Below, one piece after another: positions 26,862-36,084 of a stretch of DNA of 64,000 nucleotides. The translations under genes were made by a program, and so were the position numbers. The stretch spans positions 372,001-436,000 of the forward strand of contig NZ_JAAKGV010000001.1 in NCBI RefSeq assembly GCF_011043735.1, given 5' to 3'. Source of the DNA: Methylobacterium sp. DB0501. Lineage in GTDB: Bacteria; Pseudomonadota; Alphaproteobacteria; Rhizobiales; Beijerinckiaceae. Position 1 is the first letter of the stretch. Every line of letters begins with the position of its first letter. The notes under the pieces were generated by a model. It worked only from the letters and a program-made list of their open reading frames with translations, was not told where the DNA came from and made no database searches.

Positions 26862-28571
26862 ATGAAGATCTTCAGATTCGAAAATATCTGTCTGGTTTCT
26901 CAAAACGAGCGGAGAGCCAGGAGGGTGGAGTTTCATCCGAGGAGGAATTTGATAGTCGGAGAAAACCACACCGGAAAATCTAGCCTTATTAAATCTTTAT
27001 TTATAGCTCTTGGCGCGCGTCCTGAAGGCAATCTAGATCGTTGGGACAAGAGCACAATAGCTCTTGTGCAATTTTCTATTGATGGACAAATATACTTTGT
27101 CTTACAACAGCAGTCTTATCGTGCTTTATATCTCTCAGATGGAAGATGTGCTTTTGCAGCAGGCACAAGTTCTGAATGGGCCGGTGAATTTTCAAAATTG
27201 ATTGGATTTAATCTTGCTCTAACTGATAAGTCTCAAAAGATCGTAGACGCAGATGCGCGTGCATTTTTTCTTCCTTTCTACATCAATCAAGATGGAAGCT
27301 GGCAAGCAAGTTGGTCGACATTTGCAGGGCTCCAACAATTTAAGTCGCCCGTGGCACCCATCTTAGAATATTTTTCTGGTGTTAAGCCGCCACTGTATTA
27401 TGAAATAAATGCGCTGAAAGAGCTTGCGCAGAATGTGCTGAGGGATCTGCAGCGAGAGCAGCGGCTTGTTGTGCATGTAAGAGATAAATTTGGTGAGACG
27501 TTACCGTTGGATGGTCCGAAGATTATGCCCGATATTTTTGAACAAGATGTTCAAAAATTGACAGAACAAGTAAGTTTATTGAATAGGCGCCAAGAAGAGC
27601 TTCGTAACGTGTATGTCAGAGAGCAAGAAACTTTGCGCAGCCTTCGCTTGCAGATCGATATGGCGAACTATGAGCTGAAAACGTACGATGGGGATGCATC
27701 ATTTTTGCACTCTGAGCCCCATGCGATATTAACTTGTCCTACTTGCGGCGCTGAGCATGATAGAACATTTATGGATATACTGCATTATGCAGAAGATGCT
27801 CGTGTGCTACGGCAAATAATTTTCCGGCTACAAACTGATGCAGATAAATTATCTGAAGAAATTAGTAGGACACGTAGTAAGCTACATGAAATTGATATTA
27901 ATTACCAGCAAATATCGCTGATCTTAGAGACGCGCCGAGGGGATCTAAAATTCGGCGATGTCGTGAAGGGCATGGGTGCGGAAGTTGCGTTGGCAGCCTT
28001 TGAAGGCGAGTTGCGCAGCCTGAAAGAAAAAATCGATGAACAGCTTAGCGAAATAGAAACGTATGACGCTCGCCTTCACGAATTGACGAATCGTAGGCGG
28101 TCAGCAGAAATACTAAAGATATTTCGACGGGCTTATATTGAAGCGCGCGTCTCACTTAATTTACCTCCGATTGACACAAAGAGATTGAATTTGAGAAGTC
28201 GCCCAAACGTTTCTGGAAGCGGTGGGCCACGCTCGGTTTTAGCATACTACTCTGCGCTTTGGGCAACAACATTTGGCGAATATGGATCTTTCGATGTGCC
28301 GCTGGTTATCGATTCTCCGCAGCAGCTAGGTCAGGACGATAAAAATCTTCCAAAAATGATCGAACATGTCGCGACAAAGATGCCAGAAACAGCCCAAATT
28401 ATCTTGGGCATAGAGGGTAATACAAAAGAAAAATTTGAAAAAATAATTAATCTCGATACGCCCTACGAATTGTTACAGGCTGATAAATACGAGGAAATTA
28501 ACAATATTGTTACTCCTTATCTAAATCTAATGTATGCCCAAATATTCTCAGATAACGAATCTGTCGGTTGA
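26862..28571 (+). CDS. SMC/Rad50-like ATPase with CXXC hook, LmuB-like
   Basis: 569 residues. Walker A is GENHTGKSS (34-42). The middle is coiled coil (about 190-420) interrupted by CPTCGAEH (292-299), a CXXC zinc-hook-like apex. The ABC-type signature is SGSGGPRSVLAYY (451-463) and Walker B is VPLVIDSPQQ (479-488), where the usual catalytic DE is DS, as in DUF3732-type ATPases. At under 600 residues it is short for an SMC/Rad50 protein. With the upstream DUF4297 nuclease it forms a two-gene module like Lamassu (LmuA-LmuB), in which the ATPase senses foreign DNA ends or structures and releases the nuclease. No LmuC-like gene is present. Base composition is as AT-rich as its partner. Confidence 0.75.
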   Translation: MKIFRFENICLVSQNERRARRVEFHPRRNLIVGENHTGKSSLIKSLFIALGARPEGNLDRWDKSTIALVQFSIDGQIYFVLQQQSYRALYLSDGRCAFAAGTSSEWAGEFSKLIGFNLALTDKSQKIVDADARAFFLPFYINQDGSWQASWSTFAGLQQFKSPVAPILEYFSGVKPPLYYEINALKELAQNVLRDLQREQRLVVHVRDKFGETLPLDGPKIMPDIFEQDVQKLTEQVSLLNRRQEELRNVYVREQETLRSLRLQIDMANYELKTYDGDASFLHSEPHAILTCPTCGAEHDRTFMDILHYAEDARVLRQIIFRLQTDADKLSEEISRTRSKLHEIDINYQQISLILETRRGDLKFGDVVKGMGAEVALAAFEGELRSLKEKIDEQLSEIETYDARLHELTNRRRSAEILKIFRRAYIEARVSLNLPPIDTKRLNLRSRPNVSGSGGPRSVLAYYSALWATTFGEYGSFDVPLVIDSPQQLGQDDKNLPKMIEHVATKMPETAQIILGIEGNTKEKFEKIINLDTPYELLQADKYEEINNIVTPYLNLMYAQIFSDNESVG

Positions 28572-28593
28572 ATCTAATCAATGAATTTTTAGA

Positions 28594-28626
28594 AGTGTGC
28601 CACAGTTTCTATAACTGTGGCACACT
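28594..28626. terminator. Hairpin between convergent island and peptide-importer genes
   Basis: A perfect 14-bp stem (28594-28607 with 28613-28626) with a 5-base loop. It lies 22 bases after the ATPase stop and 5 bases before the end of the convergent ABC gene. There is no T-run on either side, so it may act as a bidirectional barrier or mark the right edge of the island. Base composition jumps back to GC-rich immediately to its right. Confidence 0.6.
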
Positions 28627-28631
28627 GCCTA

Positions 28632-29678
28632 CTACGCCACAGCTGCCACACCCCCCGGCATCAACCGCCCCTCCTCCACCGCATGACAAGCCACCCCATC
28701 CCGAAACACCGGCACCTCCGCCTTGCACCGGTCATTCGCGAACGGGCAGCGCGGGTGAAAGGTGCACCCTGACGGCGGATTGATCGGGTTCGGGATCTCG
28801 CCCTGCACCGGCACGCGCTGGCGGCCGATATGGGCGAGGTCGGGGACCGCATCGAGGAGCATGCGGGTGTAGGGGTGCTTCGGGGCGGTGAAGAGCTCGC
28901 GGCCGCCGCCGATCTCGACGATGCGGCCGAGATACATCACGCCGATGCGGTTCGCCATGTGGCGCACCACGGCGAGGTTGTGGCTGATGAACAGGTAGGT
29001 CAGGCCGAGCCGGTCCTGGAGGTCGCGCATCAGGTTCAGGATCTGGGCCTGGACCGAGACGTCGAGGGCCGAGGTCGGCTCGTCGGCGACCAGGAACTCG
29101 GCCTCGGAGGCGAGCGCCCGCGCGATGGCGATGCGCTGGCGCTGGCCGCCCGAGAAGGCGTGGGGGTAGCGCTTGCCGTCGTCGGGGTGCAGGCCGACCA
29201 GGGTCAGCAACTCGCCGACCCGTGCCTGAATCTCGCGCTCACCATTGAGGAGCCCGAAGGCGCGGATCGGCTCGGAGACGATCCGGTCGACCCGCCAGCG
29301 CGGGTTCATCGAGGCGTAGGGGTCCTGAAAGATCATCTGGATGCGACGGCGTAAGAGGCGCCGCGCGGCGGCCTGGCGCGGGTCGGTCATCGAGACGCCG
29401 TCGATCCGGACCTCGCCGTCGGAGGGCGGCATCAGGCCGACTACCATGCGGGCGACCGTCGACTTGCCGGAGCCGGATTCGCCGACGATCGCCAGGGTCT
29501 CGCCCTTGGCGACCGAGAACGAGACGTGGTCGACGGCGCGCAGGTATTGGCGCGGCTGGCGCTCGATCACCCGGTTGAGCCAGGGGCGCGAGACGTCGAA
29601 CAGGCGGCGCAGGTCGCGGACCTGCACGTAGTCGGGCTGGGGCGTGATCACGGGCTTCAAGGCACTATGGGGCTTCAT
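28632..29678 (-). CDS. Peptide ABC transporter ATPase 2 (DppF/OppF type)
   Basis: 348 residues. Walker A GESGSGKST, Q-loop FQDPYASMNP, signature FSGGQRQRIAIARAL, Walker B FLVADEPTSALD, and the OppF-type C-terminal zone with cysteines (GCTFHPRCPFANDRC), which in some relatives binds an FeS cluster. It powers the importer with the DppD-type ATPase. Its ATG overlaps the stop of that upstream gene. It is the last gene of the five-gene operon, and the C-terminal end meets the defence island. Confidence 0.93.
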   Translation of the reverse strand: MKPHSALKPVITPQPDYVQVRDLRRLFDVSRPWLNRVIERQPRQYLRAVDHVSFSVAKGETLAIVGESGSGKSTVARMVVGLMPPSDGEVRIDGVSMTDPRQAAARRLLRRRIQMIFQDPYASMNPRWRVDRIVSEPIRAFGLLNGEREIQARVGELLTLVGLHPDDGKRYPHAFSGGQRQRIAIARALASEAEFLVADEPTSALDVSVQAQILNLMRDLQDRLGLTYLFISHNLAVVRHMANRIGVMYLGRIVEIGGGRELFTAPKHPYTRMLLDAVPDLAHIGRQRVPVQGEIPNPINPPSGCTFHPRCPFANDRCKAEVPVFRDGVACHAVEEGRLMPGGVAAVA

Positions 29679-30679
29679 GCGGCGGCCTGTCCGGACGCGT
29701 CGTAGAGGTGGCAGGCGACCCGGTGCGAGCCGACCGTCAGGGGCTCGGGCCGGTCCACCGTGCAGCGGGCGAACACCTTCGGGCAGCGCGGGTTGAAGGC
29801 GCAGCCGGGCGGGATCGCCGAGAGCCGCGGCATCGCGCCGGGGATCTGGGCGAGGCGGTCGGCCTCGTGCGACAGGGACGGAATCGCCCCCATCAGGCCC
29901 TTGGCGTAGGGGTGGAGCGGATCGCCCACCACCGCGGCCACCGGACCGATCTCGGCGACGCGGCCGGCATACATCACCGCCACCCGGTCGGCGGCCTCGG
30001 CGATCACCCCCATGTCGTGGGTGATCAGCATCACGGCGGTGCCGTGGTCGCGCCCGAGGCGCTTCAGGAGCGTGATGATCTGGGCCTGGACCGAGACGTC
30101 GAGCGCCGTCGTCGGCTCGTCCGCGATGATCAGCTCCGGCTCGGCGGCGAGCGCCAGCGCGATCACCACGCGCTGCCTCATGCCGCCGGAGAACTCGTGC
30201 GGGTAGCCGTCGATGCGCCGCTCCGGCGCCGGGATGCCGACCTCGGCGAGAAGGTCGATCGCCCGCTGGCGGGCGGCCTTGGCCGAGAGATCGGTATGGG
30301 TGCGGATCGTCTCCTCGATCTGCCGGCCGACCCGGTAGAGCGGGTTGAGGCTGGTCAGCGGATCCTGGAAGATCATGCCGATGCGCCGGCCGCGGACCTT
30401 GCGCATCGCTTCGGGCGAGAGGTTGTCGATGCGCTCGCCGTTCAGACGAATCTCGCCGCCGGCGATGCGGCCGGGCGGGTCGATCAGGCCGATCACCGCC
30501 GAGCCGGTCACCGACTTGCCGGCGCCGGATTCGCCGACGACGCCGAGCACCTCGCCGCGGTTGATCTCGAAGGAGACGCCGTCGAGCGCGGTCAGCACGC
30601 CGCGGCGGGTGGCGAACTCGACCCGCAGGTCGCGCACCGAGAGGACGGGGTGGGACATAGGGGGTTCTTTGGCGGTCAT
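29675..30679 (-). CDS. Peptide ABC transporter ATPase 1 (DppD/OppD type)
   Basis: 334 residues. Walker A GESGAGKSV, FQDPLTSLNPLYRVGRQIEE, signature FSGGMRQRVVIALAL, Walker B LIIADEPTTALD, and the C-terminal cysteine cluster PPGCAFNPRCPKVFARC. ATG 30679 overlaps the stop of the permease gene (ATGA), which favours coupling; ATG 30658, seven codons later, begins with the more typical MSHPVLSVRDL and is an equally good start. Confidence 0.92.
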   Translation of the reverse strand: MTAKEPPMSHPVLSVRDLRVEFATRRGVLTALDGVSFEINRGEVLGVVGESGAGKSVTGSAVIGLIDPPGRIAGGEIRLNGERIDNLSPEAMRKVRGRRIGMIFQDPLTSLNPLYRVGRQIEETIRTHTDLSAKAARQRAIDLLAEVGIPAPERRIDGYPHEFSGGMRQRVVIALALAAEPELIIADEPTTALDVSVQAQIITLLKRLGRDHGTAVMLITHDMGVIAEAADRVAVMYAGRVAEIGPVAAVVGDPLHPYAKGLMGAIPSLSHEADRLAQIPGAMPRLSAIPPGCAFNPRCPKVFARCTVDRPEPLTVGSHRVACHLYDASGQAAA

Positions 30680-31632
30680 TGCAGCTTGGGGTTCAGGGCG
30701 TCGCGCAGCCAGTCGCCGAGCAGGTTGATCGCCAGCACGAGGCCGGCCAGCGCCAGCCCCGGAAAGGCGACGATCCACCACTCGCCCGAGAACAGGAAGC
30801 GGTTGCCGGTGCGGATGAGCGTGCCGAGGGACGGCATCGTCTCCGGCAGGCCGGTGCCGAGGAAGGAGAGCGTCGCCTCGGTGATGATGGCGAGCGCGAG
30901 GTTGATGGTGGCGATGACGAAGACCGGGCCGGTGACGTTCGGCAGGATGTGGCGGGTGAGGATCACCGGCGCCGAGAGGCCGATGAGCCGGCCGGCCTGG
31001 ACGTAGTCCTTGTTCTTCTCGACCATCACCGAGCCGCGCACGGTGCGGGCGTACTGCACCCAGAACGACAGGCCGATTGCCACGACGATGAGGGCGATCT
31101 GCGCATTCGCCTCCATGTGGCCGCCGGCCACCGCCTTGGCGACGCCGTCGACGATGAGTGCGATCAGGATCGCCGGGAAGGTCAGCTGCACGTCGGCGAC
31201 GCGCATGATGATGGTGTCGACGAAGCCGCCGGCATAGCCCGCGATCAGCCCGAGGCCGATGCCGATGAAGCCCGACAAGAGCACGCCGAGCACCCCGACG
31301 AGGAGCGACAGGCGCATGCCGTAAAAGACCGCCGAGAGCACGTCGCGGCCCTGGTCGTCGGTGCCGATCAGGAACGGCGCCTGCCCGTCAGCGTACCAGA
31401 TCGGCGGCAGGCTGGCATTCATCAGCTCGAGCTGCGCCGGGTCGTAGGGGTTCTGCGGCGAGATGAGGGGGGCGAGCAGCGCCAGCGCGACGAACAGGAC
31501 CGTCGCCGCGAAGGCGGCCATCGCCAGCTTCGAGCGCTTGAAATTGGCGAAGAGATCGGAATCGAGGAAGCGCGCGAGGCGCGACGGCGGGGCCGCCGCA
31601 TTCAGGGTCGGCGCGGGAGCGGGGGAGGCCAT
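30676..31632 (-). CDS. Peptide ABC transporter permease 2 (DppC type)
   Basis: 318 residues. After a Pro/Ala-rich N-terminus come six membrane helices. Markers are LIGTDDQGRDVLSAVFYGMRLSLLVG, typical of DppC/OppC, and the EAA-like loop DYVQAGRLIGLSAPVILTRHILPNV. ATG 31632 is preferred; the upstream TTG at 31644 adds only four residues. It pairs with the DppB-type permease, whose stop is 15 bases upstream. Confidence 0.92.
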   Translation of the reverse strand: MASPAPAPTLNAAAPPSRLARFLDSDLFANFKRSKLAMAAFAATVLFVALALLAPLISPQNPYDPAQLELMNASLPPIWYADGQAPFLIGTDDQGRDVLSAVFYGMRLSLLVGVLGVLLSGFIGIGLGLIAGYAGGFVDTIIMRVADVQLTFPAILIALIVDGVAKAVAGGHMEANAQIALIVVAIGLSFWVQYARTVRGSVMVEKNKDYVQAGRLIGLSAPVILTRHILPNVTGPVFVIATINLALAIITEATLSFLGTGLPETMPSLGTLIRTGNRFLFSGEWWIVAFPGLALAGLVLAINLLGDWLRDALNPKLQ

Positions 31633-31647
31633 GGCTCTAAACAATCC

Positions 31648-32628
31648 TCACGCCGCCCGCCGCACCGAGAGGCGCAGGCGCGGATCGACGATGGTGTAGA
31701 GGAGATCGACCACGAGGTTGATCGTCACGAAGATGAGGGCGACCAGCAGCAGGTAGGCGGCCATGATCGGCACGTCGACGTTCTGCACCGCCTGCACGAA
31801 GAGCAGACCCATGCCGGGCCACTGGAAGACCGTCTCGGTGATGATCGAGAAGGCGATGATCGAGCCGAGCTGGAGGCCCGCCACGGTGATGACCGGGACG
31901 AGCGTGTTCTTCAGCGCGTGGCCGAAATGGATGGAGCGGGTGGTGAGTCCGCGGGCGCGGGCGAAGCGGATGTAGTCGGTGCGCAGAACCTCCAGCATCT
32001 CGGCCCGGACGAGGCGCATGATCAGCGTCATCTGGAACAGCCCGAGGGTGATCGAGGGCAGGATCAGGGCCTTCAGGCCGGACGCCGTCAGGAAGCCGGT
32101 GGTCCACCAGCCGATCCGCACCGTGTCGCCGCGGCCGTAGGACGGCAGCCAGCCTAAGCTGACCGAGAACAGGAAGATCAGCAGGATGCCGATCAGGAAG
32201 GTCGGCAGCGAGACGCCGACGAGCGAGATCGCCTGGACGAGCTTCGCCCCGACGCTGTCGCGGTGGAGCGCCGAATAGACCCCCATCAGGATGCCGGCGG
32301 TGAGCGCGAACAGGGTGGCGCAGAGCGCGAGTTCGAGCGTCGCGGGCATGCGCTCGGCGAGCAGCGTCGAGACCGGCTGGCGGAACTGGTACGAGTTGCC
32401 GAACTGGCCGCGCACGGCGTTGCCGGCGTAGCGGGCGAACTGCACCAGCACCGGATCGTCGAGGCCGAGGCTCTGGCGGATCTGCAGCCGCTCGGCATAG
32501 GGCGTGTCCGGCGCGACCAGCTGGTTCACCGGATCGCCGGCGAAGCGGAACATCGCGAAGGCGATCAGCCCGACCGCCAGCAGCACCCCGACGGATTGCA
32601 GCAGGCGGCGGAGAATGAAGGCGAGCAT
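31648..32628 (-). CDS. Peptide ABC transporter permease 1 (DppB type)
   Basis: 326 residues starting MLAFILRRLLQSVGVLLAV, the classic DppB N-terminal helix, then IRQSLGLDDPVLVQFARY and the late FQWPGMGLLFVQAVQNVDVPIM block. The open frame continues upstream by about 60 codons, but that part reads through a palindromic repeat and is unlikely to be translated. The 237 bases before it carry the palindrome and separate it from the binding-protein gene. Confidence 0.92.
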   Translation of the reverse strand: MLAFILRRLLQSVGVLLAVGLIAFAMFRFAGDPVNQLVAPDTPYAERLQIRQSLGLDDPVLVQFARYAGNAVRGQFGNSYQFRQPVSTLLAERMPATLELALCATLFALTAGILMGVYSALHRDSVGAKLVQAISLVGVSLPTFLIGILLIFLFSVSLGWLPSYGRGDTVRIGWWTTGFLTASGLKALILPSITLGLFQMTLIMRLVRAEMLEVLRTDYIRFARARGLTTRSIHFGHALKNTLVPVITVAGLQLGSIIAFSIITETVFQWPGMGLLFVQAVQNVDVPIMAAYLLLVALIFVTINLVVDLLYTIVDPRLRLSVRRAA

Positions 32629-32703
32629 GAGGGGTTTCTTGTGTTCTCGTGTGGTCCGAGGCGGGGGCTCGGGTTTTCTGAAGCGAGACGACGTTCGAGC
32701 TTT

Positions 32704-32827
32704 CCCCTCCCCCTCGTGGGGAGGGGCTAGGGGTGGGGTGGTGCAGAAGGCACCACCGAGCTTTATCCGGCACCACCCCCACGCGGGATCTTCGATCCCC
32801 ATGACCCCTCCCCACAAGGGGGAGGGA
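32704..32827. repeat. Large intergenic palindrome, family A
   Basis: The left half (32704-32743) is C/G-rich, ending GGGTGGGGTGGTGC. It mirrors the right half (32770-32827), GCACCACCCCCA...CCCCTCCCC, imperfectly. The sequence style and arm order match the element at 11485-11593, so they form one dispersed family. It lies between the peptide-binding protein gene and the DppB-type permease gene. Confidence 0.7.
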
Positions 32828-32865
32828 GGTGCTCGTCCTCGTAGGGGGTTAGCTCTCGGAGCGCC

Positions 32866-34473
32866 TTACGGCTCCTTCGACACCCAGTACAGCATCATCT
32901 GGTTGTCGGCGCGGGGCACCAGCTTCACCTTCTTCGACACGCCCCAGGCGAGCGCCTGCTGGTGGAGCGGGATGTAGCCCCAATCGTTCATGACGATCTC
33001 GTAGGCCTGCTTGATCATCAGGTTGCGGGCCTCCTGATCGGTCTCACGCTCGATCTTGTCGGCCAGTGCATCGACCTTCGGGTTGCAGTAGTTCCCGAGG
33101 TTGGTGGTGCCGCGCGGCGAGGACTTGTCGTTCCGGCAGCCGGCGATCTCGTACAGGATGTTGTGCGAGTCCATCGACGACGGCGTCCACCCGAGCATGT
33201 AGAACGAGGTGTCGAAGGCGGGCTTCAGGATCTTGGCGAAGTACTTCGCCTTGGGCTGGGCGATCAGGTTCACCTTGACGCCGACGCGGGCGAGCATCGA
33301 GGTCACGGCCTGGCAGATCGCCTCGTCGTTGACGTAGCGGTCGTTCGGGCAGTCGAGCGGCACCTCGAAGCCGTTCGGGTAGCCGGCTTCCGCGAGCAAC
33401 GCCTTGGCCTTGGCCGGGTCGTAGGCCGGGCGCTTGAACTCCCCGGCGAGCGGGAAGAGCGGCGGGGCGATCAGGAGGGCCGCCGGGGTGGCCTGCCCGC
33501 GCATCACGCGCTTGACGATCGCGTCCTCGTCGATCGCCCGGAAGAACGCCTCGCGCACCCGCACGTCCTTGAACGGGTTCTTGCCCTTGACGTTGGAGCC
33601 GCGCAGCTCGTCGCTGGTCTGGTCCATGCCGAGATAGATCGTGCGCAGCTCGGGCGCGTTCACCACCACGGCGTTGGGGCTCGCGCTGACGCGGCTCTGG
33701 TCCTGGAGCGGGACCGGATCGACCCAGTCGACCTCGCCCGAGATGAGCGCGGCGACGCGGGTGGCGTCGTTGCTGATCGTGGTGAAGATCGCCTCGTCGA
33801 GGTTCGAGTCGACCTTGCCCCAGTAGCCGTCGAACTTCTTGAACACCGTGCGCACGCCGGGCTGGTGCTCGGTGATGGTGAACGGGCCGGTGCCGTTCTC
33901 GTGGAGCGCCGCGTAGCTCGGGGTCGAGGCCGCGACCGGGGTGGGCTTCAGGGCGTCGTGCTTCTCGGCCCAGGCCTTCGACATGATGTACCAGCCGCCG
34001 AACTGGTACAGGGCGATCGGGTTGGGGTTCTTCAGCACCATGTCGACGGTGTGGTCGTCCACCTTCACGAAGGTGGCGTCCGCCGGCACGTTGGTCTGGA
34101 AGTTCGAGCCCGGCGCCCGCACTCGCTCGGCGGAGAAGATCACGTCGTCGGCGGTGAAGGGCGAGCCGTCGTGGAACTTGACGTTCTTGCGCAGGTGGAA
34201 GCGGTAGCGGGTCGGCTCCGGGGTCTCCCAGGATTCGGCGAGGCCCGGGACCAGCTTCAGGTCCTTGTCGCGGGTGACGAGCGACTCGTAGACCGCGCCG
34301 TGCGCCGCGATCGTGAACGTTTCCTTCAGGGTGTACGGGTCGAGGGACTTGAGATCGCCCTGGAAGGCGAACCGGAAGGTGTTGGCGGCCGAGGCCGGCG
34401 CGGCACCGGCAACCGCCACGAGGGCGGTGGCGGCGAGGCAGGCCAGCAGCGGACGAAACTTCACAGGCGACAT
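32866..34473 (-). CDS. Peptide ABC transporter, periplasmic binding protein (DppA/OppA type)
   Basis: 535 residues. Signal peptide FRPLLACLAATALVAVAGAAPASA. The family-5 solute-binding features are FAFQGDLKSLDPY, LAESWETPEPTRYRFHLRKNVKFHDGSPFTADDV and LVPRADNQMMLYWVS at the end. ATG 34473 is selected because it opens the signal peptide and has a GGAG upstream; the frame extends 13 codons further. First gene of a five-gene operon and divergent from an M20 amidohydrolase, which suggests uptake of peptides or N-acyl amino acids that the hydrolase then cleaves. Confidence 0.93.
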   Translation of the reverse strand: MSPVKFRPLLACLAATALVAVAGAAPASAANTFRFAFQGDLKSLDPYTLKETFTIAAHGAVYESLVTRDKDLKLVPGLAESWETPEPTRYRFHLRKNVKFHDGSPFTADDVIFSAERVRAPGSNFQTNVPADATFVKVDDHTVDMVLKNPNPIALYQFGGWYIMSKAWAEKHDALKPTPVAASTPSYAALHENGTGPFTITEHQPGVRTVFKKFDGYWGKVDSNLDEAIFTTISNDATRVAALISGEVDWVDPVPLQDQSRVSASPNAVVVNAPELRTIYLGMDQTSDELRGSNVKGKNPFKDVRVREAFFRAIDEDAIVKRVMRGQATPAALLIAPPLFPLAGEFKRPAYDPAKAKALLAEAGYPNGFEVPLDCPNDRYVNDEAICQAVTSMLARVGVKVNLIAQPKAKYFAKILKPAFDTSFYMLGWTPSSMDSHNILYEIAGCRNDKSSPRGTTNLGNYCNPKVDALADKIERETDQEARNLMIKQAYEIVMNDWGYIPLHQQALAWGVSKKVKLVPRADNQMMLYWVSKEP

Positions 34474-34774
34474 CGACAGGGACACTCCGCGGAAATCCAA
34501 AGGGGCGGTCAAGCGCGTTAGAGCATCTTCCAGCGCCGCAGGCGACGCCCAAATGCTGAAAAATGATGCACCGTCCCGTCCCTTCCGGCCAGGGGGCAGG
34601 AGGGTGCGGAACGATCGTGCAGCCGTTACAAATCCCGGGCCAACCGGCGGCCGGGCATGCAGCCGGCGCTTGGGTCCGCGACATTCGCGAGCCGCACAAG
34701 GGAGTTGACCGCGGGCCGGTCTGCCTGTTGCATCCTGCGCATTCGTTCCCGCCCCGACACGAGCGTTTTGTCAC
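34474..34774. other. Divergent intergenic region, peptide importer / amidohydrolase
   Basis: 301 bases that must hold two divergent promoters. A TTGACC hexamer at 34705-34710 sits 17 bases before TTGCAT, a poor -10, on the amidohydrolase side. I see no operator palindrome or gene. Confidence 0.35.
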
Positions 34775-35944
34775 ATGCCCGTCATCAACCGCGTCGCCGC
34801 CCTCTCCGACGAGATCACGGCCTGGCGCCGCGACTTCCACCAGCATCCCGAGCTGCTGTTCGCCCTCGACCGGACCTCCGGCCTGGTGGCCGAGCGGCTG
34901 CGGGCCTTCGGCTGCGACGAGGTGGTGACGGGGTTGGGGAAGACCGGCGTCGTCGGCGTGATCCGCGGTCGCGACACCGGCTCGGGCAAGGTCATCGGCC
35001 TGCGCGCCGACATGGATGCCCTGCCGATCGAGGAGACGAGCGGCGTCGCCCACCGCTCGACGGTGCCGGGCAAGATGCACGCCTGCGGGCATGACGGCCA
35101 CACCGCCATGCTGCTCGGGGCCGCCAAGTACCTCGCCGAAACCCGCAATTTCGACGGCACGGCGATCGTGATCTTCCAGCCGGCGGAAGAAGGCGGCGGC
35201 GGCGCCGACGTGATGCTGAAGGACGGCCTGATGGAGCGCTTCGGCATCCAGGAGGTCTACGGCCTGCACAACATGCCGGGCCTTCCGCTCGGCAATTTCG
35301 CGATCCGCCCGGGCGCGATCATGGCGGCGGCCGACCGGATCACCATCCGGATCGACGGCAAGGGCGGCCACGCGGCGGCGCCGCACGATTGCATCGATCC
35401 GGTGCTGGTCGCCTCCCACATCGTCACCGCCCTGCAATCGATCGTTTCGCGCACCCTCGATCCGATCGCCTCGGCGGTGATCTCGGTCACCCAGGTCAAG
35501 GCGGGCGACGCCTTCAACGTGATCCCGGAATTCGCAATCCTCAACGGCACGGTGCGCACGCTCTCCGAGAGCGTCCGCGACACCTGCGAGGCGCGCATCG
35601 GTCAGGTGGCGTCCAACGTGGCCGCCGCCTTCGGTGCCACCGCGACCGTCGATTACGGCCGCGGCTACCCGGTCACCGCCAACGATCCCGCCCGGGCGAG
35701 CTTCATGGCCGACATCGCCGCCGAGGTCTCGGGCGAGGGCGCGGTCGAGCGCGCCGTCCAGCCGATGATGGGCGCCGAGGACTTCTCCTACATGCTGAAC
35801 GCCCGCCCGGGCGCCTACATCTTCCTCGGCACCGGTCCCGGCGCCGGGCTGCACCACCCGGCCTACGACTTCAACGACGAGGCCGCGCCCTACGGCGTCT
35901 CGCTGTTCGCCCGGATGATCGAGCGGGCGATGCCGGCGGCGTGA
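34775..35944 (+). CDS. M20-family amidohydrolase (hippurate hydrolase/aminoacylase type)
   Basis: 389 residues. The metal motif is MHACGHDGHTAMLLG (Cys104, His106, His109) with the catalytic Glu in QPAEEGGGG (about 138), then the dimerisation domain with GKGGHAAAPH and a last ligand His in the C-terminal GLHHPAYDFND. Such enzymes hydrolyse N-acyl amino acids or amino-acid amides in the cytoplasm. Divergence from a Dpp-type importer suggests a shared job: import, then deacylation. Confidence 0.92.
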   Translation: MPVINRVAALSDEITAWRRDFHQHPELLFALDRTSGLVAERLRAFGCDEVVTGLGKTGVVGVIRGRDTGSGKVIGLRADMDALPIEETSGVAHRSTVPGKMHACGHDGHTAMLLGAAKYLAETRNFDGTAIVIFQPAEEGGGGADVMLKDGLMERFGIQEVYGLHNMPGLPLGNFAIRPGAIMAAADRITIRIDGKGGHAAAPHDCIDPVLVASHIVTALQSIVSRTLDPIASAVISVTQVKAGDAFNVIPEFAILNGTVRTLSESVRDTCEARIGQVASNVAAAFGATATVDYGRGYPVTANDPARASFMADIAAEVSGEGAVERAVQPMMGAEDFSYMLNARPGAYIFLGTGPGAGLHHPAYDFNDEAAPYGVSLFARMIERAMPAA

Positions 35945-35949
35945 GGGAT

Positions 35950-35983
35950 CGGCACCGTCGGGCGGAGCCGCCCGACGGTGCCG
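35950..35983 (+). terminator. Hairpin after the amidohydrolase gene
   Basis: 16-base complementary arms (35950-35965 and 35968-35983) almost abut, so the real loop is formed by opening the inner pairs. There is no T-run. It is placed 6 bases after the stop and is probably a transcript-end hairpin. Confidence 0.5.
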
Positions 35984-36084
35984 CCCGGGCGCGGCGACGC
36001 AATTGCGGCTCGCCTCCGGCGCGCGGGGCCTCATATGGCCCGGGTCAGGCGGCCGTCGCCGCGTGAATCCCCGAAAGGAGCCCG

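Noticed and set aside
28568..28783. 71-codon open frame after the ATPase gene
   Set aside because: Mostly antisense to the DppF-type gene and Pro-rich; no ribosome binding site.
34705..34733. Possible sigma-70 promoter (TTGACC - 17 bases - TTGCAT) before the amidohydrolase gene
   Set aside because: The -10 matches the consensus at only three positions; not strong enough to list as a promoter.
33044..36034. 996-codon minus-strand frame across the amidohydrolase and peptide-binding protein genes
   Set aside because: Out of frame with the recognisable binding protein and antisense to the M20 enzyme; the translation has no domain.
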